This document shows positions 34,935 to 43,828 of a stretch of DNA of 64,000 nt, piece after piece (the first letter of the stretch is position 1; each line of letters begins with the position of its first letter). Source of the stretch: Clostridia bacterium (GTDB taxonomy: Bacteria > Bacillota > Clostridia > Christensenellales > Aristaeellaceae); the NCBI GenBank assembly GCA_017460395.1, contig JAFUBA010000010.1:1-64000 (forward strand), written 5' to 3'. Both the position numbers and the translations under genes were made by a program. The notes beneath the pieces were generated by a model. That model saw nothing but the letters and a program-made list of their open reading frames with translations. It searched no databases and had not been told where the DNA came from.

Positions 34935-36713
34935 TTATGCCTTCACAGGCTCGCTGGTCAGTTCCTTTCTGAGTGCATCCATCTTGCCGCGATAGTGGGC
35001 AATCATGAATGTCACCAGCAGGATGATGGACAGAATCAGCTGGGGCACCAGAGTCTCAAGGTATGGATAGATGCCCAGGACCTGCAGTACGTCATTTTCC
35101 GGAATGCCCGGCACCTGCAGCGTCACATCAAACACATTTCCTTCCGCCAGCTCCTTGATGCCGCTGCCCAGGAAGGACACACACATGACGGCCATCAGGA
35201 TCGAGGTGGCGGTGAAGAACACCTTGATGGGCAGACGGATGGACAGCTTGGTGATGGCCAGGTATACGAACACCAGCACCACGCATCCCACGCCGAAGCC
35301 CAGCCAGACCATGTCGGGATTGCCCTCCGAGAGCATCGGCTGATAGAACAGCACCACCTCGGCGCCCTCACGGAACACGGAGAGGAAGGCAGTGAAGGCC
35401 AGCGCAAAGGACGACTTGCGCTCCACCGAGGACTGCACCTTGCTGTCGATGTAGTGTGACCAGGAGGCCGCCTCCGCCTTGGAGATCATCCAGTTGCTGA
35501 CATAGAACAGGACGCACACGGCGATGAGTGCCGTGATACCCTCGATGATCTCCTGCGCCATGCCTGCAGATGCAAAGGCCGACTTGGCCCAGGCCAGGAT
35601 GGCTGCGGCCACAAAGCTTGCCACAACGCCCAGCACGCTTCCGATGTAGACGTTTTTGAGGCTCTTGCCGTTGCCGCTCTTGACCAGGTATGCAATGATG
35701 GCCGCAATGACCAGGATGGCTTCCAGGCCTTCTCTGACAATGATGCCAAAGGCTCCCAGGAAGGTCAGCATCCGGGGATCGCTCTTGGCGGTCTCAGAAG
35801 CGCTCTCCTGTGCATTCTCGGCAGCAAGCGCCGCCTCCTCAGCCCTCGCCTCGGCGTTCTTTTCGTCAATCACGGTCGCCTTCGCACCGAGAATCGACTT
35901 GAGGGACTTGACTTCCCGCTTGAACTTCTTGGACTGGAACTTCTCGCTTCCGTCCTGCGCCAGATCCTTGACCGAACGGAACTGGCCATCCACCGCCTCG
36001 CGGTCCTCGATGCTCATGTCCGAATAGATCGCATGGCTGAAGCCCGATTCCTCATAGACGGTGTAGAAGGCGGTGTTGACATTGTCCACGGCGGAGGTGA
36101 AATCCTTGCCGTTATAGCCCGTGGCAGCCGTGTCCAGGAGCTCTTCCATATCCTCCACAGCCGCCATCCAGGTGGCATAGTGCACCTTGGCGTTGGGATC
36201 GCCCGCAAGATCTGCCCACGGGTCCTCATACACCTGCTCGCCGCCCAGCCAGTAGGTCATGACGCCCGGCGCTTCCCCGTCCTTGGCAGCCAGCTTGTTG
36301 GCATCCTCACGGATCATGGTTTTGAGCTTGACCAGGGCCGTGCGGACCTCCTTGCGGGTCTCCAGGTCCTCGTTGCTCTTTTTCACTGCAGCCTTGCACT
36401 GGGAAAACTGCAGCTCCACCGCATTCTTGCGGGGACCGGAGATGTAGGAAAGTGTCTGACGCTCAAAGCCTGTGATCTCATAGATCTGAAAGTAGGCGTC
36501 CGACACATTCTTATATGCTTTTCCGAACTCGCCCTCGAGGTAATACTCAAAGGCACCGTCCGCCAGTTTATCGATGTCTGTCGCCGCATTCTCCCATCTC
36601 GATGTGCTCTCCGCCACCGCATGGGTAAAACCAGGCAAAGTCAGCGAGAGCAGCAGGAGCAGCAGCACACATCCCCTGAGGACCTGAACGCCACCATGGC
36701 GTGCCCCTTGCAT
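34935..36713 (-). CDS. FTR1-family high-affinity iron permease with long N-terminal external domain
   Basis: A 592-residue protein. A signal/anchor helix (residues 14-33), then ~280 residues of helical, charged extracytoplasmic sequence, then a seven-helix FTR1 domain with the two diagnostic iron-binding motifs REGLE (327-331) and REGAE (448-452). FTR1/EfeU permeases move Fe3+ after coupled oxidation of Fe2+. The start at 36713 is set by AAGGAG 9 nt upstream; the longer frame has no site. First gene of the operon; a palindrome (36816-36833) upstream suggests metalloregulation. Confidence 0.92.
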   Translation of the reverse strand: MQGARHGGVQVLRGCVLLLLLLSLTLPGFTHAVAESTSRWENAATDIDKLADGAFEYYLEGEFGKAYKNVSDAYFQIYEITGFERQTLSYISGPRKNAVELQFSQCKAAVKKSNEDLETRKEVRTALVKLKTMIREDANKLAAKDGEAPGVMTYWLGGEQVYEDPWADLAGDPNAKVHYATWMAAVEDMEELLDTAATGYNGKDFTSAVDNVNTAFYTVYEESGFSHAIYSDMSIEDREAVDGQFRSVKDLAQDGSEKFQSKKFKREVKSLKSILGAKATVIDEKNAEARAEEAALAAENAQESASETAKSDPRMLTFLGAFGIIVREGLEAILVIAAIIAYLVKSGNGKSLKNVYIGSVLGVVASFVAAAILAWAKSAFASAGMAQEIIEGITALIAVCVLFYVSNWMISKAEAASWSHYIDSKVQSSVERKSSFALAFTAFLSVFREGAEVVLFYQPMLSEGNPDMVWLGFGVGCVVLVFVYLAITKLSIRLPIKVFFTATSILMAVMCVSFLGSGIKELAEGNVFDVTLQVPGIPENDVLQVLGIYPYLETLVPQLILSIILLVTFMIAHYRGKMDALRKELTSEPVKA

Positions 36714-36815
36714 TGTTTTCAACTCCTTAAAGCACTGGCTTTTTCTCAGGCATATGCTGTCATGAAAAGCCAGGATGCTCACTGTGGATAGTTTTTTGAA
36801 ACTAACCGGCCGATA

Positions 36816-36833
36816 TGTTAGCATGTTCTAACA
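36816..36833. promoter_or_regulatory. Operator-like palindrome upstream of the FTR1 gene
   Basis: TGTTAG-CATGTT-CTAACA, a perfect 6-bp inverted repeat extended by ATAT on both sides with one offset base. The TTAG...CTAA half-sites recall DtxR/MntR-family metal repressor sites, though not a close match. It lies 100 bp upstream of the FTR1 start and upstream of the divergent Ada-type gene. Confidence 0.45.
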
Positions 36834-36883
36834 CATATTTGTTGTCTGATTTTTGCTTTACCATCCAGAAAATTTGTCTGAAA

Positions 36884-36912
36884 TTGACATAAGCCTTGCT
36901 TTTCGATACACT
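36884..36912 (+). promoter_or_regulatory. Promoter of the Ada-type regulator gene
   Basis: TTGACA, 17-nt spacer, TACACT, about 40 bp upstream of the start. The FTR1 promoter on the opposite strand was not identified. Confidence 0.65.
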
Positions 36913-36952
36913 GGCACTGGTGGATTTCGACAGAAAGTGAGGCCTTCCATCC

Positions 36953-37528
36953 ATGACGCCGGATACATACAGAGCCATACAGCAGCGGGACAGAGAAAAA
37001 GACGGAACATTTTTCTTTGGCCGGATGACCTCCCTCACCGTCTGCCGCCCCTCCTGCACGCTGCCCTGTCCAAGGCCTGAAAAGACGGTCATCTTTCAGA
37101 CGCTTGAGGAGGCCATCGGCCGGGGCTATCATCCCTGCAGCCGATGCAGACCTGATCTGGAGACCTGGTGCGGTGCCGGGGATGCGCTGGCAAAAAGCAG
37201 CATCCGGTATCTCACGGAGCACCTCGCCTTGCCCTTTTCCCTTCGGGAGATGGCCGCCGCCCTCTATGTCAATCCAAGTCATCTTGCCAGGACCTTCCAG
37301 AGGGAGACGGGCGAGACCATCCTGCAGTGTCTCCATCACCTCAGATGCGAAAAGGCCCGGGAATTTCTCCAGAATCCGGAGTATTCCCTGGGCCAGATTG
37401 CCTCCATGTGCGGTTTTTCCACGCCATCCCACTTTTCCCGCATCTTCCGGGATGTGGAGGGCGTCACGCCCTCCAGGTGGCGGAAAGACTATTTCGCATC
37501 GCTCCTGAAAGATTCAAACGACTTGTGA
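36953..37528 (+). CDS. AdaA-like methylphosphotriester sensor and AraC-type regulator
   Basis: A 191-residue protein with the Ada zinc domain at residues 1-75 (FFFGRMTSLTVCRPSC; PCSRCRPD): four Cys bind zinc and the first accepts a methyl group from DNA phosphotriesters. Residues ~85-185 are an AraC-type double helix-turn-helix (LREMAAALYVNPSHLARTFQ; QIASMCGFSTPSHFSRIF). It lacks the O6-methylguanine transferase domain, as in AdaA of Bacillus, so it would sense alkylation and activate repair genes. The ATG has GAGG 10 nt upstream. Its last 40 bases overlap the 3' end of the convergent ceramidase-like gene. Confidence 0.92.
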   Translation: MTPDTYRAIQQRDREKDGTFFFGRMTSLTVCRPSCTLPCPRPEKTVIFQTLEEAIGRGYHPCSRCRPDLETWCGAGDALAKSSIRYLTEHLALPFSLREMAAALYVNPSHLARTFQRETGETILQCLHHLRCEKAREFLQNPEYSLGQIASMCGFSTPSHFSRIFRDVEGVTPSRWRKDYFASLLKDSNDL

Positions 37529-38754
37529 AGCGCCCGCGCGATTTCCTCGCCCAGCCGCTCGGCCTCCCCCGGCATCACCGGAAGACGCTTGTATAGATAG
37601 GTGGACTCCAGGGCCGCATACGCGCCGCGTGCGATATCGTCCCGGGTGGGGAGATACCCAAGCATTTCCTCCCCGCAGCCAAGGGCCATGGCCTCCGCCA
37701 TATGGAGCCCTGCGCGGATCTTTTCACCGATCGCCGTGAAGCCCTCAAAGGGCAGTGCCAGGATCACCCGTCCGCCGAGGAGCAGGACAGGAATGGAGAT
37801 CTCCTCCCTGAAGCGGAGGCTGTCGTACTTTTCCATCATCTCCGCCGCCCAGATGTCTGCCACCCTGGCAGCGCCGCTCCCCGGGTCCCGAGCAGCTGCA
37901 CGCCCGGCACTCTCCCGGATCTCCTCCCGCGTGACGGGCATAAGACGAAGAGAAAAGGGGAGCGCCAGCGTCTCCATGGAGTGCGGCAGGATTTCCCGTT
38001 GCCCCTGGCAGAAGCTCTCCGCGATGGATGCCGCCATGTCATGAAGAAATGTCCTCCGTGCCCCTGTCTCCTCCTCTGTGTCCTGCCAACTCTCCTTCTG
38101 GATCACGGGATCAATGTCCCCGCACAGCCCGTTCAGGTAGATCGCATGACAGCCCCCGGTCTCCAGAAGCCGCACGACCTCCCCCGGGAAATCCGCGGAG
38201 ATGCCAGTGCTCTTCCCGCGGCAAACTGCGTGGCTCGCCGCCGACACGATCTGAATCGGCACACCGCCTTCCCGAAGGATGGAAAAGCCCCGGACACACA
38301 GGTCCACGGGCCCCGCATCGCAGGCGCGGTTGTAGACATATGCCTCCCGCATCTGCCCGAAGACTCCCTCGAGCCGAAGGACGTTCCCTGCATCCTCCAT
38401 GGCCTCCCGGCAGGCTTTCAGGATCCTCCCCGGGAGGGTCTCCACGTACGCCCCGTCCACCTCACCGCAGCCCTCGTGGTACTTGATCGCAGGTCCCGTG
38501 TGCGTGTGAATGCTGACGATGATCACAGGCACGCTGCCGACGCCCGCCTTCACCGCCTCCACCACCTGCCGGGAGAGCCCCAGAAGGTCGCAGGAGACGA
38601 TCAGACACTGCTTATCTCCGTCCCTCAGATATACAGCCCTTGCAAAGAGCGGGTCCTCCACCGTCCGGGCCCGCCTTTTCAGGTAGTACCCATAGCCCGC
38701 AAGCTCCAGTCCGAGGGGCGGCGTGATCTCCGCTTTTCCAAATCCTGCCTGCAT
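37489..38754 (-). CDS. Neutral/alkaline ceramidase-like hydrolase
   Basis: A 421-residue protein lacking a signal peptide. MQAGFGKAEITPPLGLELAGYGYYLKR, LFARAVYL, LIVSCDLLGL, IVSIHTHTGPA and ASHAVCRG match the N-terminal domain of neutral/alkaline non-lysosomal ceramidases, including the HxH and His metal ligands. Bacterial cytosolic members are seen in sugar-utilisation clusters, so the real substrate is probably an N-acyl (amino-sugar) compound rather than ceramide (inference). ATG at 38754 has GAGG 5 nt upstream and follows the SIS gene stop by 7 nt. Last gene of the GH20 operon. Confidence 0.8.
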   Translation of the reverse strand: MQAGFGKAEITPPLGLELAGYGYYLKRRARTVEDPLFARAVYLRDGDKQCLIVSCDLLGLSRQVVEAVKAGVGSVPVIIVSIHTHTGPAIKYHEGCGEVDGAYVETLPGRILKACREAMEDAGNVLRLEGVFGQMREAYVYNRACDAGPVDLCVRGFSILREGGVPIQIVSAASHAVCRGKSTGISADFPGEVVRLLETGGCHAIYLNGLCGDIDPVIQKESWQDTEEETGARRTFLHDMAASIAESFCQGQREILPHSMETLALPFSLRLMPVTREEIRESAGRAAARDPGSGAARVADIWAAEMMEKYDSLRFREEISIPVLLLGGRVILALPFEGFTAIGEKIRAGLHMAEAMALGCGEEMLGYLPTRDDIARGAYAALESTYLYKRLPVMPGEAERLGEEIARALHKSFESFRSDAK

Positions 38755-38761
38755 GTATCCC

Positions 38762-39496
38762 TCACAGTCCCGGGACCCGTGCCCGATACAGCTCAATCAG
38801 CTGCTCATTGTATTCGTCCCCGCCGTCCACGTTGCTGGACATGAAGTACTGAAGCTTCTGCCCCTTCTCCCGGCCGATCTCCTCCGCCCGGGCCGAGATG
38901 GCCTGGAGCATCGCACTGCCCACGGCCGTCGACGTCGGCGCCACCGTGCGCCCGTCGCCTGCCTGGACCACGGCATCCCCTGTGACGCCGCCGTTATCCA
39001 GCACCAGGTCCGCCACCTCAAAAAGGCGCCTGCCCGCAGGGTTTCGTGGGGTTACGCTTCCCGAGTGCTGCAGGCTTGTCAGCGCGATGGTGTACACTCC
39101 GCGTTGTTTCGCCTCCAGGGCCATCTCCACCGGCACCGCATTGCGGCCGGAGTTGGAGATGATGATCATCACGTCCCCCGCCTGCACCCCGTATCGCCCG
39201 AGCACCTCCAGCGCGTAGCCGCTCTTTCGCTCCCACTGGCTGGACGCACTGGCGGAGAGATGGAGCATCAGACGCTCATCGAGGATCGGGCATACCTGGG
39301 CAGGCCCGCCTGCCCGGTAGAAGAGCTCCTCGCTCAGGAGATGTGCGTGCCCCGTGCCGAACGTGTAGAGCATGTGGCCCTGCATGAAGCACGCTGCAAT
39401 CCGCTGTGCAGCCGCCTCCATCTGCTCCGTCTGAGATTCAAAGACGTGCCGGATGATCTCCGAGAGTTTCCCGTAGTAGGTATCAATCGCACTCAT
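38762..39496 (-). CDS. SIS-domain sugar-phosphate-binding protein (UPF0309-like)
   Basis: A 244-residue SIS protein of the UPF0309 type. YTFGTGHAHLLSEELFYRAGG binds the sugar phosphate and VMIIISNSGRNAVPVEMALEAKQRG is the central SIS motif; VTGDAVV and PTSTAVGSAMLQAI follow. Such proteins isomerise or process phosphosugars, or act on N-acetylmuramic/glucosamine phosphates. ATG at 39496 has AGGAGG 8 nt upstream; the ATG at 39502 is too close to the site. Sits between a BadF-type kinase and the ceramidase-like gene, so its substrate is probably the kinase product. Confidence 0.88.
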   Translation of the reverse strand: MSAIDTYYGKLSEIIRHVFESQTEQMEAAAQRIAACFMQGHMLYTFGTGHAHLLSEELFYRAGGPAQVCPILDERLMLHLSASASSQWERKSGYALEVLGRYGVQAGDVMIIISNSGRNAVPVEMALEAKQRGVYTIALTSLQHSGSVTPRNPAGRRLFEVADLVLDNGGVTGDAVVQAGDGRTVAPTSTAVGSAMLQAISARAEEIGREKGQKLQYFMSSNVDGGDEYNEQLIELYRARVPGL

Positions 39497-39532
39497 GCGC
39501 ATTTCCTCCTGATCCGTTTTGGCAGACCCGAT

Positions 39533-40486
39533 TCATCTGAATCTGCGGTTTTCCCATGTGCTCCACGAGGCCACGAGGTCTGGGACGATGCACTCCACAT
39601 CCCTGCCCCTTGCCCGAAGCGCCATGAGGACCGCCCCGAGGCAGGGCGGGAGCTTTGGAAGCCCGGCCTCCACGCCCTCCAGTCCCGACCGGAATGCTTC
39701 GAGCGCCAGGCTGCTGTGTTCGAAGATGCCGCCGTACAGGCAGATCCTTCTGACCTCCGGATGCCCCCGAAGACACCGCTTTGCCTCGCGGGCGATCTGC
39801 TCCATCTCCGATGCGACGGCCCGTCCGGCCCCCGGGTCCTGCCCGGCCAAATCCAGGACCACCCTCGCAAAGCCCGCGAGGCGGGCCGGGTCGAAGGGTA
39901 CACGGTAGATTTCTCCGATGAGATCCCGCGCGCCCTTCACTCCGAAATGCTCCATGGCGGCCCGGAGGACGAGGGGCACACCCCCCGTGTCCTCCCAGGT
40001 ATCGATCGCCTCCAGAAGGGCCCTGCGCGCGATCTGATAGCCGCTGCCCGCATCATGGAGGGCAAAGCCCCAGCCGCTGCGCACATGCTGCTCCCCCTGC
40101 CCGTCCAGAAGGAGGATCATGGAGCCGGTGCCGCAGATGACGGCCATGCCGGGCTCCCCAAGGCTCCCCCCGAGAAGACAGGCAAAGGCATCCGAGTCTG
40201 TCACGAGCCTGTCAGCATCCCACATGCCGCCCGAGAGGTCCCGTGCCACTTTTTCATCCCCCGGACCGTCGAGGGCGGCAAGCCCAAGGCCCATGAGCTC
40301 AAATTCCTCTTCTCCTGAAGTCGCCATGAGCTCGCCCACAAGCGCTTTCAGGTGCTCCCGCGTGCGCTCCATCCCGATGGTATGAAAGTTCAGGGAGCCG
40401 CCCGGGCACATCGCGAGGATCCTGCCCTCATCGCTCACGGCGATTCCCGTCGAGTGCGTCCCGCCCCCGTCAATACCAAGGATCAT
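39533..40486 (-). CDS. BadF/BadG-type N-acetylglucosamine kinase-like protein
   Basis: A 317-residue ASKHA kinase. MILGIDGGGTHSTGIAVSDEG is the phosphate-1 loop, CGTGSM the phosphate-2 loop, WGFALHDAGSGYQIARRAL the family sugar/adenosine-binding segment and LYGGIFEHS the adenosine loop. This subgroup includes GlcNAc and MurNAc kinases (NagK, MurK). Position after a GH20 hexosaminidase supports phosphorylation of GlcNAc or a related amino sugar. GGAGG lies 9 nt before the ATG at 40486. Confidence 0.88.
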   Translation of the reverse strand: MILGIDGGGTHSTGIAVSDEGRILAMCPGGSLNFHTIGMERTREHLKALVGELMATSGEEEFELMGLGLAALDGPGDEKVARDLSGGMWDADRLVTDSDAFACLLGGSLGEPGMAVICGTGSMILLLDGQGEQHVRSGWGFALHDAGSGYQIARRALLEAIDTWEDTGGVPLVLRAAMEHFGVKGARDLIGEIYRVPFDPARLAGFARVVLDLAGQDPGAGRAVASEMEQIAREAKRCLRGHPEVRRICLYGGIFEHSSLALEAFRSGLEGVEAGLPKLPPCLGAVLMALRARGRDVECIVPDLVASWSTWENRRFR

Positions 40487-40515
40487 GCTGCATCACCTCC
40501 GCGACTATATCAGCA

Positions 40516-42315
40516 TTACAGATAATGCGACGGCACGGTGTAGGTCTGGAAAAACTGCATGCCGCCCTTTCTTGCGGCTGGCAGCGGCGCCTCATCCAGC
40601 TCCTCCATCCGCGCTCTTTCGCCCGAGCCCCACTGCATGGCCTCCCGGAAGACATCCCGTGCCCGCTCCCGGACGGCACCGTAGCGCATGGCAAGAAGCT
40701 CCCATCCGTTTCGCTTAAAGTCCCGCTCCCAGAGCGTCCGGTGCGTCTCAATCTGTTCTTCTATGGCGCGGTCAAGGGCTGCATAGAGGCTCGGGAGATC
40801 CTCCTGGATCTCCGCCCGTGCTCCCTGCATGTAAGCACTCCTGATCTTCTCCATGTAGGCCTGCTTTGCCATCACCAGGCGAAAGACAGACCTGGCATAG
40901 CGGATCTCGGCACACTCACGCTCATGTTCCAGGACGCGCAGGGCGTCCTCAGCTCTTTTCGCCAGCTTCTCCGGCGTATCCTCCGGATACTCCAGGAAGG
41001 GATAGAGGGGATCGCAGTAGATGAGGCCCTTGCCGGTCCTCCGGTCGATGGGTCCAGCAAACAATTCACCCATGGCATCGGACGCAGCCGGGGAAAGCCC
41101 CGACACCCAGGCACCCTTCCGTGCCCGTTCCTCCTCCGTGGCCTTCTCCCCCATCCAGCAGCTCTCCGAGAAGATGGTGAGCCGGGAGAGGGCGAGGAAC
41201 ACGTCCGTCTCGTTGCCGTCATCGCCCCAGATGGTGGCAAGGACATGGTCCATGCCCTTCTCCAGACAGGCCTCCATGGCCGGCAGCATGGATGCATCCG
41301 TCATCCGGACGTTTGGCAGGAACCCGTGCCAGGTATGGATGCCGCCAGCAAAGCAGGTTTTCCTGTGCATGGCTACGTGTCGGTCGATCATGCGCGCAAA
41401 ATGCGCCCTGTCCGTGTGCTCATAGTCCCAGTAGCACAGCTCCACCTCCGGCAGCGCCTCAATGGCCCGGGACGGGATCTCCGCGTCCAGGTCATAGTAA
41501 TCCTGCGTTTTTGAACCCAGGCGGAAGAACATATCGGACCACATCATGGGCTCAAACCCATATTCCCCGCAGATTGCGACCACACGCTCCAGGTGCCTCG
41601 AGAGAAGATCGAAGCGGTCCGTGGGGCCATTCAGAAGATAATACCGCCCAAGCCCCACCGACGCCGCCTCATCCATCCCGATGTGGATCCTGCGGCTGCT
41701 GAAATTCTCCCGCATGGCCCTGATTTCCGCTCTGATCAGATCCAGGGCCGCTTCATCGTCCGTGAGCAGGATCGTGGGCTGGTCCCGAAGCGGGATGCTC
41801 TCGTTCCACTGAAGGAAGGCACCGAGGTGTGCAAGGGTCTGGATGCATGGCACCATCTCGATGCCAAGACGCTGCGCGTACGCATCCATCTCCCTGAGGT
41901 CCGCATCTGTATACCTTCCCCGCATATAGCCAAAATACGGATAGTCCTCCAGGGTGTACAGGTCCTCCGTGTACAGCATGAACTCATTCATGCCAAGGGC
42001 TGCCAGGCGGTCCAGAAGACGAAAGACCGCCTCCTTTTTCAGCACGGCGCCCCTGGACACATCCACCATGGCCCCGCACCACTTGAAATGCCTCGATTCC
42101 AGGATATGATATTCACTCAGATGCTGGTGCTTCAGAAACAGAAAGATTCCCCGGCACAGAGCATTCAGGTCTGAGGCCCGGATGCTGCATGCTGTGCCGT
42201 CCCAGGAGACCTCAAGATCCTTCCCCGCGATCTCCATCTGTGGGAGACAGGCGGGCGCCGTGCCCGCGAGATTTGCCATGTGCTCCAGGACAAACTGATA
42301 CCCATCCCATTTCAT
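40516..42315 (-). CDS. GH20 beta-N-acetylhexosaminidase (GcnA-like), cytosolic
   Basis: A 599-residue enzyme without a signal peptide. HIGMDEASVGLG-type motif (HIGMDEAASVGLGRYY) carries the Asp-Glu pair of GH20 substrate-assisted catalysis; MVDVSRGAVLKKEAVFRLLDRLAALGMNEFMLYTEDLYTLEDYP is the family TIM-barrel entry. Similar to streptococcal GcnA, which cleaves terminal GlcNAc/GalNAc from imported oligosaccharides. GGAG lies 8 nt before the ATG at 42315; the frame continues upstream for 314 codons but only as antisense of the M20 gene. First gene of the amino-sugar operon, divergent from the M20 gene (75-bp gap). Confidence 0.9.
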   Translation of the reverse strand: MKWDGYQFVLEHMANLAGTAPACLPQMEIAGKDLEVSWDGTACSIRASDLNALCRGIFLFLKHQHLSEYHILESRHFKWCGAMVDVSRGAVLKKEAVFRLLDRLAALGMNEFMLYTEDLYTLEDYPYFGYMRGRYTDADLREMDAYAQRLGIEMVPCIQTLAHLGAFLQWNESIPLRDQPTILLTDDEAALDLIRAEIRAMRENFSSRRIHIGMDEAASVGLGRYYLLNGPTDRFDLLSRHLERVVAICGEYGFEPMMWSDMFFRLGSKTQDYYDLDAEIPSRAIEALPEVELCYWDYEHTDRAHFARMIDRHVAMHRKTCFAGGIHTWHGFLPNVRMTDASMLPAMEACLEKGMDHVLATIWGDDGNETDVFLALSRLTIFSESCWMGEKATEEERARKGAWVSGLSPAASDAMGELFAGPIDRRTGKGLIYCDPLYPFLEYPEDTPEKLAKRAEDALRVLEHERECAEIRYARSVFRLVMAKQAYMEKIRSAYMQGARAEIQEDLPSLYAALDRAIEEQIETHRTLWERDFKRNGWELLAMRYGAVRERARDVFREAMQWGSGERARMEELDEAPLPAARKGGMQFFQTYTVPSHYL

Positions 42316-42390
42316 ATTCACCGCTCCTTTGCCTGTGTGCTTCATCCTGTGATCAAAACGAATCGACGCTGCTTGCGGAGGTATTATATC

Positions 42391-43611
42391 ATGACTTATC
42401 TGGATCTTCCTATCTTCAAAGTATCTTCTTCCGGGATTTCCTCCCTTGAGCAGGACCTGATCCGCCTCAGGCGGGAGATTCACCGCCACCCGGAGCTCGG
42501 CTGGGAGGTGGACCGGACAGCCGCCCTCGTCTGCCGGGAACTGGATGCTTACGGTGTCCCCTATGCCCGGGACAGGTACGGCAGGAACACGGTGGTGGCG
42601 ACCCTCGGCCCCGAGGATGCCCCCTTCACCATCGGCCTTCGTGCCGACATGGATGCCCTGCCGATCCTGGAAGCAGACAGGGGACAGCCCTACCGCTCTG
42701 AGTGCGATGGGGTCATGCATGCCTGCGGACACGATGCGCACACGGCCATGATGCTGGGGGTCGCAAGGGTACTGGGTTCTGTCCGAGAGTCCCTTCGCTG
42801 CAGGGTGAAACTGATCTTCCAGCCATGCGAGGAGAGCCGGCCCTCCGGTGCCAAAACCATGTGTGAGCATGGGATCATGGAGGACATCGACTGCATCCTC
42901 ATGTGCCATGTGAACTGCAATGACCCAGCCGGCGCACCCTCCTGCTGCAGTGGCATCACCAACGCCACCTCCACCCGTTTTCGGATCATCACCCACGGGG
43001 AGAGCGTCCATGTGGCCTCCCCACACAGGGGCAAGGATGCCCTCTTGATGGCTGTCCGCATCTATGAGGGCATCCAGACCATGCTCTCCCGAGAGCAGGA
43101 TCCCTTCGATCCGTGTGTCATCGGGGTGTGTACCATGCATGCGGGCGACACCATCTCCACCAATGCGGACAGGTGCGAGATGCAGGGTTCCATCCGCTGC
43201 TTTAAGGACGAGACCCTTGCGTGGGTGCAGGGGCGTCTGGAAGCCCTCTGCCGCCACGTCTGCGAGGACCTCGGGGGCACGTGCGATGTGGAGATCGCGG
43301 GGGACCCATTGCCAGTTGCAAGAAATGACGAGCGTCTCTACCGTGCCTTCCTCTCCTCCTCAGCGCTGGTGGTTGGACATGGCGGTGTGCTGCCGCTGCT
43401 GCCCTCCCCCGGAGGGGAGGACTTCGCCTTCTATGAGCAGCACAGGCCTGGACTCCTCTTCGGGCTCGGCTGCAGGAACGATGAGAAGGGCTTCAACCGC
43501 CCAGCCCACACAAAGGACTGGGACATCGATGAAAGCGCCCTGATCACGGGCGTAAAGCTCTTTGTGCAGTTCGTCCTTGCCCACATGGACGGAATTGAGG
43601 GATTGACATGA
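42391..43611 (+). CDS. M20-family amidohydrolase (N-acyl amino acid/amino sugar deacylase-like)
   Basis: A 406-residue metal-dependent amidohydrolase. HRHPELGWEV, GLRADMDALPI, HACGHDAHTAMMLG (metal ligands), CEESRPSGAK and SPGGEDFAFY are those of the M20D group (hippurate, IAA-amino acid and N-acetyl-diaminopimelate deacylases). GGAGG lies 9 nt before the ATG at 42391. Divergence from the GH20 operon across 75 bp suggests shared regulation and perhaps deacylation of an N-acyl product of that pathway. An unusual run of Cys (SCCSG, MCHVNCN) lies in the middle. Confidence 0.88.
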   Translation: MTYLDLPIFKVSSSGISSLEQDLIRLRREIHRHPELGWEVDRTAALVCRELDAYGVPYARDRYGRNTVVATLGPEDAPFTIGLRADMDALPILEADRGQPYRSECDGVMHACGHDAHTAMMLGVARVLGSVRESLRCRVKLIFQPCEESRPSGAKTMCEHGIMEDIDCILMCHVNCNDPAGAPSCCSGITNATSTRFRIITHGESVHVASPHRGKDALLMAVRIYEGIQTMLSREQDPFDPCVIGVCTMHAGDTISTNADRCEMQGSIRCFKDETLAWVQGRLEALCRHVCEDLGGTCDVEIAGDPLPVARNDERLYRAFLSSSALVVGHGGVLPLLPSPGGEDFAFYEQHRPGLLFGLGCRNDEKGFNRPAHTKDWDIDESALITGVKLFVQFVLAHMDGIEGLT

Positions 43612-43635
43612 CGTAAAACGGAAGAGGAATCAATT

Positions 43636-43663
43636 TGGGAGGCTTTAGATGGGAGGCTTTAGA
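43636..43663 (+). repeat. 14-nt perfect tandem duplication carrying a GGGAGG site
   Basis: TGGGAGGCTTTAGA occurs twice in direct succession (43636-43649 and 43650-43663). The junction creates an ATG that starts the 59-residue frame. Confidence 0.9.
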
Positions 43664-43828
43664 AAGGAAGAAAGTCATCAAATGACAGAAAGTTTAAGAT
43701 GTGCTCTCAAGTGGATAGACAATGGACACACGAATTTCCATGATGAAAACACGATCATCTTATGTCTTAAACGAACGGATGGCTTACTGTTGTCTCACGG
43801 AACAAGATTTGAAATCGAATTCGAGTAA
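43649..43828 (+). pseudogene. Small AT-rich gene, probably frameshifted
   Basis: A 59-residue frame (MGGFRKEESH...GTRFEIEFE) with GGGAGG 6 nt upstream, ending TAA at 43826. Codon use is AT-rich, unlike all neighbours. Directly downstream, in another frame, about 55 codons continue to TAA near 44001 with a protein-like composition (QVPVSQFSDDENACG...; LQLILDYVNHDSIVERVVLDA), so the two halves may be one gene of about 110 residues broken by a frameshift. An alternative start is the ATG at 43682 (MTESLRC). No family recognised; horizontal origin is likely. Confidence 0.45.

Noticed and set aside
42316-43257. N-terminal extension of 314 codons for the GH20 protein
   Set aside because: It is antisense to the M20 gene; the ATG at 42315 has a proper ribosome site and the family N-terminus.
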